From Streptomyces chumphonensis (GTDB taxonomy: Bacteria; Actinomycetota; Actinomycetes; Streptomycetales; Streptomycetaceae): a stretch of DNA of 64,000 nucleotides. The notes beneath the pieces were generated by a model that searched no databases, was not told where the DNA came from, and saw nothing but the letters and a program-made list of their open reading frames with translations. The position numbers were made by a program, and so were the translations under genes. Below are positions 54,746 to 61,400 of this stretch, piece by piece (the stretch's first letter is position 1; the number at the start of each line of letters is the position of its first letter). The stretch covers positions 1 to 64,000 of the forward strand of contig NZ_JACXYU010000020.1 in NCBI RefSeq assembly GCF_014779715.1, given 5' to 3'.

Positions 54746-54886
54746 CTTCCATTCCTTTCGCGTTGCCGGGGCGGCGCCGCGCACCCGCTCGGGGACGCGG
54801 CGCCCTCCGCCTGCTCGGGCCGGGTCGCCCCGGGTGGGCCCTGCCGGGCCCGGTGGCGCGCCCACGGAACGCGCCGAGAGGACGCC

Positions 54887-56557
54887 CTAGAAGATGCGGC
54901 GGCCCTTCGCCTTCGCCTTCAGCGCCTCGATGCCGGTGCCGAACATCAGTCGCCGCACCGCCGGGTCGCCCTCCCTGCGCGCCCAGCCGATGGTCTTGCG
55001 GAGGACCTTCGGCGTGGGGTGCAGGAAGCGCTGGTCGCGTTCGGCGAACCCGAAGTGCTTGGGCACGTACGGTGCCCGGGCGATGTGGTCGTAGATGGTG
55101 TCGGCCGCCTCTCGAGCCGTGCTCTTGCCCGACTCGAAGGCGTCGCACCGCTCGACCATCTCGTCGTACAGGCTCTTGTAGCCGTCGTGGTTCGGCCAGT
55201 ACAGGCCCAGGTGGGGGACGTCCTCGGCGTGCTTGAAGTGCTCGTCGCGGCCGTCCTTGAGGTACTTGGTGAGCGCCGACTGGAGGTGGAAGGTGCCCGC
55301 GTTGGCACCCCAGGCCCAGACCCGGAAGACGGCGGTCCACAGGTCGTAGTCGTCCCACGAGATGTACGCGGCGTTGACGAGGCTGTCGTTGTAGTCGAAC
55401 AGGCCCTGCTGGAGGCGGTCGACGTAGTCGAAGCGCTCCTGGGAGAAGTCGTCGTCCTTGACGGCGTCCAGCAGGCGCCAGGACAGCGTGTTGATGGCCT
55501 CGGCCGTGTTGGACAGGCCGCGGGAGAAGAGGGGGTCGATGAATCCGGCCGCGTGCGAGAGGAGGAACCACCGGTCGCCCGAGCAGCGCGTGGAGGAGTA
55601 CTGCAGCCGTCCGGTGGAGACCCACTCGCGCATCGGCTTGGCACCCTCGAACTGCCGGGCGACGTCCGGGAAGCGCTGCGCGTAGTGGTGGAACTCCTCC
55701 TCCGGCGTCATGTTCCCGGCCTTGGGGTACGTGCGCGGGTCGAGCGTGAGCCCGACGCTGCACAGCGGGTTCCTCGACCACGGGTGGTTGTCGAAGCCGA
55801 TGACCCAGAACCAGCCGCGCCGGAACATGTGGTGGACGGTGCCCTCGTACCAGGGCACCGGCGGGGTGTTCTCCGGGGAGTGGTGGAACAGGGTGTCGGT
55901 GGGCGGGACGTCGATCATGTGGTTCCAGATCGACCGCGAGTGGTGCTTGAAGCGGCAGGTCTCCTCACGCAGCCCGAACTTCTCCGCCAGCGGTGAGCGG
56001 TAGCCGCTGGCGTCGACGACGTAGCGGGCCCGGTACTGCTCCCCGGCCGCGGAGCTGAGCGTGACGCCGCCGCCGTCGAAGTCGACGTCCTCCACGCGGA
56101 AGTTGACGCGCGGCACGCAGCCGTACTTCACGGCCGTGTGGTACATGTACGCGTCGATGTCCTGGCGGTAGAGGTGGCTGGCCTCGTGCAGCAGACCCGG
56201 GGTGTCGAACTGGTTCACCTCGCGCGGGTCCTGGGGCCGGCCCTCGTGGTGGAGGAGGAAGCCGAAGTGCTTCTTCACCCCGAACTTGGGGCCGAGGACC
56301 TTGGTGCTGTTGGTGAAGGTGGCGAGCGTCTTGATCTCGGGCACGTCGTAGCGCTCGGAGATCGTGCGCAGGGCCACGAGGGTGTAGGGGATGGTGGACT
56401 CGCCGATGGCGAACTTCGGGTGCGAGGCCGCATCGATGAGCAGCACCTTGGCGCCGTTGCGGGCGAGGATCGCCCCCAGCATGGAACCGGCGATACCGGA
56501 GCCGAGGATGGCGACGTCGAAGGGCTGTGCGGGGTCGGGGTTCGGTTGCTCGTGCAC
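54887..56557 (-). CDS. Flavin-dependent halogenase, first active-type copy
   Basis: A 556-residue FADH2-dependent halogenase. The FAD motif is GSGIAG (residues 19-24) with LLIDA at strand 2, GESTIPY follows, and the catalytic-lysine segment is FGVKKHFGF (K95/K96). The tunnel motif WxWxIP reads WFWVIG (about 248), with Gly for Pro. AGFIDPLFSRGLSNT is intact. Such enzymes chlorinate pyrrole or phenol rings, often on a carrier protein. GTG start at 56557 follows AAGGAG. It lies between the other active-type halogenase and the MFS gene. Substrate and halide not provable here. Confidence 0.92.
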   Translation of the reverse strand: MHEQPNPDPAQPFDVAILGSGIAGSMLGAILARNGAKVLLIDAASHPKFAIGESTIPYTLVALRTISERYDVPEIKTLATFTNSTKVLGPKFGVKKHFGFLLHHEGRPQDPREVNQFDTPGLLHEASHLYRQDIDAYMYHTAVKYGCVPRVNFRVEDVDFDGGGVTLSSAAGEQYRARYVVDASGYRSPLAEKFGLREETCRFKHHSRSIWNHMIDVPPTDTLFHHSPENTPPVPWYEGTVHHMFRRGWFWVIGFDNHPWSRNPLCSVGLTLDPRTYPKAGNMTPEEEFHHYAQRFPDVARQFEGAKPMREWVSTGRLQYSSTRCSGDRWFLLSHAAGFIDPLFSRGLSNTAEAINTLSWRLLDAVKDDDFSQERFDYVDRLQQGLFDYNDSLVNAAYISWDDYDLWTAVFRVWAWGANAGTFHLQSALTKYLKDGRDEHFKHAEDVPHLGLYWPNHDGYKSLYDEMVERCDAFESGKSTAREAADTIYDHIARAPYVPKHFGFAERDQRFLHPTPKVLRKTIGWARREGDPAVRRLMFGTGIEALKAKAKGRRIF

Positions 56558-56645
56558 GGGGGTCTCCTTGGAGCCGTCCGGTCGGTCGGTGGTGGCGGGT
56601 GCCGTGTCCGCGCGGGGGCGGGAGTGGTCCGGTGGGGGCGCCGGG

Positions 56646-58409
56646 TCACTTGGGCAGGGGCACCCGCAGCGGCCTACCGATGACCGGCCAGCGCGCGACG
56701 ATGTGCTTGAGCTCCTCGGCGAGGTCGAACTCCTCGCGGTCGAACCGCTTGCGGATGAAGAGGGTGAGCCCTTCGTGGACGAGTTCGCCGATCTCCACCG
56801 GCGCGTTCCGCTTCGCCCATTTGAGGGTGTCGACGATCTTCATCGTGGAGGCGTCGGTCCAGTGGTTGTCCGGGTCGGCGAGGCCGAAGGCGGGCGGGAC
56901 GAAGTCCGCCGCGCGCAGCATCTCCATCATCTCGTGGGCGGCGGCGCGTGCGGGGAGGTCACCGGCGTGCACGGACCGCGTCAGCTCGCTGACCCGCTTG
57001 AGCAGTTCGCGGGCGGGCGCGTAGTCGGGGATGGCGCCGTCGGGTGCCTGCCGCTCCAGCCGGGCGAGGACCGAGGGGTCGTGGCTGTCCAGGAAGCGGG
57101 CGTAGGCGCGGTTGATCTCGAAGGTGGCGAGGATCTGCCCCAGGGACCAGATCCGGAACCAGGCGTTCCACAGGTGCCAGTCGCTGAACGAGGTGTACGC
57201 GTTGGCGACGAGGTCGTCGTTGAAGTCCAGCAGGCCCTGCTCCAGCTCCTGGACGTACGCGAAGCGCTCGACGGAGAAGTCGTCGTCCTTGATGGCGTCC
57301 AGCAGCCGCCAGCCGAGGGCGTGGATGATCTCCATCGTGTTGGACAGGCCCCGGGAGAACAGCGCGTCCACGAACCCGGCGGCGTGCGAGGTGAGGCACC
57401 AGCGGTAGCCGACGGTCTGCTTGGACGAGTACTGGAGCCGGCCGGTGCTCACCCAGTCGCGCACCGCGCGGGCTTCCCTGAACTGCGGCTCGATGTCCGG
57501 GTACTTGGCGATGAAGCGGCGGAACTCCTCCTCCGGGGAGCAGTCCGGCCGGGGGTGCTTGCGCGGGTCGAGGTTGAGCCCGACGCTGCACAGCGGGTTG
57601 GTGGCCCGGGGGTGGTTGTCGAAGGGGATGACCCACATCCAGCCACCGTCGAAGAGGTGGTGCAGCGTGCCCTCGCTCCACGGGCTGGGGTTGTTGTGGA
57701 CGCCCTTGGGCACGGTGCCCTCGTAGGGCTTCACGCCGACCATGTGGGTGAACAGCGACCGCGAGTGGTGCCGCAGCCGACTCGGGTCCTCCCGCAGGTC
57801 GAACTTCCGGGCGATCGGCGAGCGGTGCCCGCTGGCGTCCACGACGAACCTCACCCGCACCGGGTCGCCGCTCCCCGCGAGGACGGTGACGCCCTCGTCG
57901 TCGATCTCGACGTCGTCGACCCTGGTCTGCTGCCTGACGTGGGCGCCGTACTTGACGGCCACGCCCAGCATCCAGGCGTCGGTGTCCTGCCGGAAGAAGT
58001 GGTTCTCGGTGTGGGTGATCTTGGGGATGGGGAACTCGCTGGTCTCCAGCGGGTTCTGCTTGGCGTTCTCCCGGTGGTAGAGGAATCCGAAGTTCCGCTT
58101 GACCCCGCAGTTGGTGGAGATCTTGGCCTGGGTGGCTTCGAAGGTGGTCAGCCACTTGATCTCCGGCACCCCGTACCGTTCGCTGACCAGCCGCATCATC
58201 ATCGAGGTGTAGGGGATCGTGGACTCGCCGATGGCGAAGCGCGGGTGCGACCCGGCGTCCAGGATCAGCACCTTCGCGCCGTTCTTGGCCAGGCAGGCCG
58301 CCAGCGTGGACCCGGCCAGGCCCGAGCCGAGAACGGCCACGTCGTACTGCGGTCGGTCTCCGGAGCTCGCCGGTCGGGGTTCGGTGGTCGTGCGTCGGCT
58401 GGGGGCCAT
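56646..58409 (-). CDS. Flavin-dependent halogenase, second active-type copy
   Basis: A 587-residue halogenase closely related to the one at 54887. It has GSGLAG (residues 28-33), LILDA, GESTIPY, the lysine segment CGVKRNFGF (K104) and a complete WMWVIP (about 256). In the later motif AGFVDALFSRGLSNT, Ala replaces Pro. The C-terminus is about 30 residues longer than in the other copy. ATG at 58409 follows GAGGAG; an upstream ATG at 58469 overlaps the PKS leader and is less likely. All active-site elements are present, so this is the best candidate for pyrrole halogenation. Confidence 0.93.
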   Translation of the reverse strand: MAPSRRTTTEPRPASSGDRPQYDVAVLGSGLAGSTLAACLAKNGAKVLILDAGSHPRFAIGESTIPYTSMMMRLVSERYGVPEIKWLTTFEATQAKISTNCGVKRNFGFLYHRENAKQNPLETSEFPIPKITHTENHFFRQDTDAWMLGVAVKYGAHVRQQTRVDDVEIDDEGVTVLAGSGDPVRVRFVVDASGHRSPIARKFDLREDPSRLRHHSRSLFTHMVGVKPYEGTVPKGVHNNPSPWSEGTLHHLFDGGWMWVIPFDNHPRATNPLCSVGLNLDPRKHPRPDCSPEEEFRRFIAKYPDIEPQFREARAVRDWVSTGRLQYSSKQTVGYRWCLTSHAAGFVDALFSRGLSNTMEIIHALGWRLLDAIKDDDFSVERFAYVQELEQGLLDFNDDLVANAYTSFSDWHLWNAWFRIWSLGQILATFEINRAYARFLDSHDPSVLARLERQAPDGAIPDYAPARELLKRVSELTRSVHAGDLPARAAAHEMMEMLRAADFVPPAFGLADPDNHWTDASTMKIVDTLKWAKRNAPVEIGELVHEGLTLFIRKRFDREEFDLAEELKHIVARWPVIGRPLRVPLPK

Positions 58410-58499
58410 GGGCGGGTCTCCTCGATGTCCTCGGTGCGTCGGTGCGGCCGTGCCGGGTGCCGGTGACACGGATGGTCCTCGCTCCCGCTGGAGGCGGGC

Positions 58500-61400
58500 T
58501 CAGGGCGCGGTGGGAGACGGCAGGTAGCCGCTGTCGACCATCCACGCGAAGTAGGTGCGCAGCAGCGCGGCGTCCAGGGCGGGGCAGTGGGGGCCGGTCG
58601 TCCGCAGGGCGTCCTCGACGTGGTCCGTGCGGTAGTCGATGGCCTCCTCGCCGCCGACGACGAACTCCTCGACGACGCCCATCACCGGGTGCAGTTCGTT
58701 CTCCCGGACGGCGTAGGAGTCCTGGAGCGCCCTCCACCAGTCCTCGACCGGCACGGTCTCGACCGTCCAGCCGAAGTCCGCCATCGCCTCCAGCAGGTCG
58801 GTGAAGGGGAGTTTGGCCCGGTTGACCAGGTGGTAGGTGCGGCCGAAGTCGTGCGGTTCGCGGGAGATCCGCACCAGGGCGCCGGCCACGTAGTCCACCG
58901 GCGTCATCTCCACCTCCAGGTCCAGGGCCGGCGCCGTGCCCAGCTGGAGGCAGCCCTTGATGACCCGGGTGGTGAAGTGGGTGGTCAGGCAGGCGCCGGT
59001 ACGCGAGTCCCCCAGCACCCGGCCCGGCCGGTGGACGTCGACGGGGATGCCGCGTTCCCCGGCCAGCTCCATCATCCGCTCGGCCGCCCACTTGGTCTGC
59101 ACGTAGCCCGTGACGAGCTTTCCCGCGCCGAGGATGTCGTCGTCCTCGCGGACCACGGTCCGTCCGTCGGCGGGCAGGCCCCAGATCCCGTACGTCGACA
59201 CGTGGGTGACGGGCGAGAGCGGGCCGTGGCAGGCCAGCCGCAGGATCTCCGCGCAGCCCGTCAGGTTCGCGGCCCGCAACTGCTCGTAGGTGTAGGAGAA
59301 GTTGACCCAGGCTCCGTTGTGGTAGATGGCGTCGAGCTGTTCGCCGAGCGCCTCGAACCGCTCGCGGTCCAGGCCGAGCAGCGGCTTGCCGAGGTCGCCG
59401 GGGACGACGGCGATGCGGACGTCGGCGTCCGGGCGCCAGGGGAGGTACCGCTCCACGTTGCGCCGGATGCGGGCCAGCCCCTCGGCCTCGTCGGCGCACC
59501 GCACCAGGCAGTGCACGGTCGCCCGGGTGGTGGCCAGCAGCTCGTCCAGCAGGTAGGCGCCGACGAAGCCGGTGGCGCCGGTGAGCAGGACCCGGTCGGG
59601 GTCGGTGTAGCCCTGCCGGAGCGGGCCGGCGGGGCGGATGTCCGGATCGAGGGTCACGTCCTCGGCGATCCGCGCGGGATCACTCATGGCGGACGCGTCC
59701 GGTCCCGCCCCGGCGTCGCCGGAGGTGCCGAGCTCACCGGCGAGCAGCTCCGCCCAGTCCTCCAGGGTGGAGCGCTCGAAGAGCTGGTTCGGCCGCAGGC
59801 TGACCCGCAGTTCCCGCTTGCAGCGCTTGACGACGTCCATCACCATCAGCGAGTCCAGCCCGTGGGCCATGACGTCGGCGGCGGGGTCGACGCGGTCGGG
59901 GTCGACGCCGACGATCTCGCCGAGCACCTCGCGCAGGAACCCGACGAGCCGCGCCCGCAGCTCCTGAGGACCGGCGGCGGCGAGTTCGGCCGGCAGCGCG
60001 GACTCCTCGCCGTCGAACGCCTCGGCGGTCTCCAGCTCGCGCAACATCGGGCGTTCGACGCGGGCCTCCATGACCGGCTTGTACACCGCCCAGTCGGCCG
60101 CGCACACCACGGCCTGCGGGGCGTCACCGGCCAGCAGCATCCCCAGCAGCCGCAGACACTGCGGTGCGGACAGCGTCCGCAGGCCCGTGGAGGTGAGGAA
60201 CTCCAGGACGTCCTCGCCGAAGAGCGCGGAGGGCAGCTCCCACGGGCCCCAGCTCACCGTCAGCGCGGCGGCCCCCCGCGCCCGGCGGTACTCGGCGAGG
60301 CCGTCCAGGAAGGCGTTGGCGGCCGCGTAGCTCGTCAGGTGCTGCGAGCCCCAGGTGGCGGCGATGGAGGAGAAGCCCAGGAAGAAGTCCAGCTCCAGGT
60401 GTTCGGTGAAGTGGTGCAGGAGCCAGCCGCCGACGACCTTCGGCCGCCAGACGGCGTCGTACGCCCGTGGGTCGCCCACCGGGACGTCGCGCAGGAACTG
60501 CGGTTCGGACACGCCGGCGGCGTGGACGACGCCGGCCAGCGGGGTGGCGCCGAGCACGAGCCGGTCCACGATGTCGCGGACCTGGTCCGGGTCGCCGACG
60601 TCGGCGGCCACCACCTCCACCTGGACACCGGTGGCCTCCAGAGAGCGCACGACGGCGACGCGCTCGCGCACGGCGGCCTCCAGCCCCGGCCGGTCCCAGT
60701 CCGCGCGAGGCGGCAGCGGGGTGCGCCCGAGCAGCACCAGCCGGCCGGCGCCCTGGTCGGCGAGCCAGCGGGCGACCGTTCGGCCGATGCCGCCGAAGGC
60801 CCCGGTGATCAGGTAGCCCGCGTCGGGCCGGACGACGGGCGTGCGGCGCAGCTCCTGCGGGGTCGCGCCGCCGCGGCGCACGCGGGCCACGTGGCGCCCG
60901 TCGGCGCGCAGCGCCTGCTGGTCCTCCGCCGCCGCGTCCCACAGCGCGGCGACGAGCGCGTCGGCCTCGCCCGGCGGGGGCTCGCTCGCCGGGGGCAGGG
61001 GAGCGAGGTCGACCGCACCGCCCCAGTGGTCGGGGTGTTCCAGGGCGATGACGCGGCCGAGGCCCCACAGCGTGTGCGCGAAGGGGTTGGTGACGGCGGG
61101 CGGGCCGTCCCCGGCGGCCGCCCCGGCGCCGGCCGGGACGCTTCCGCGCGTGACGAGGGCCACCGTCGTGCGGGCGTGGTCGGGGCGCTGAAGCAGTTCC
61201 TGCACCAGGGCGACGGCCGTCAGTTCCGTCCGGTCCCGGTAGGCCGTGAGCGACTCCGGGTCCGCGACGGTGACGTCCGGCGCGTCGACGCCGCTGAGCA
61301 GCACGACGCGGCCGGGCGTGCCCGGCGTCAGGTCCTCGCGCCAGTCGTCCAGCAGCGCGCCGAGGGCCGCGGTGTCGGGGCGCAGCGCGTCCGCGTCGGC

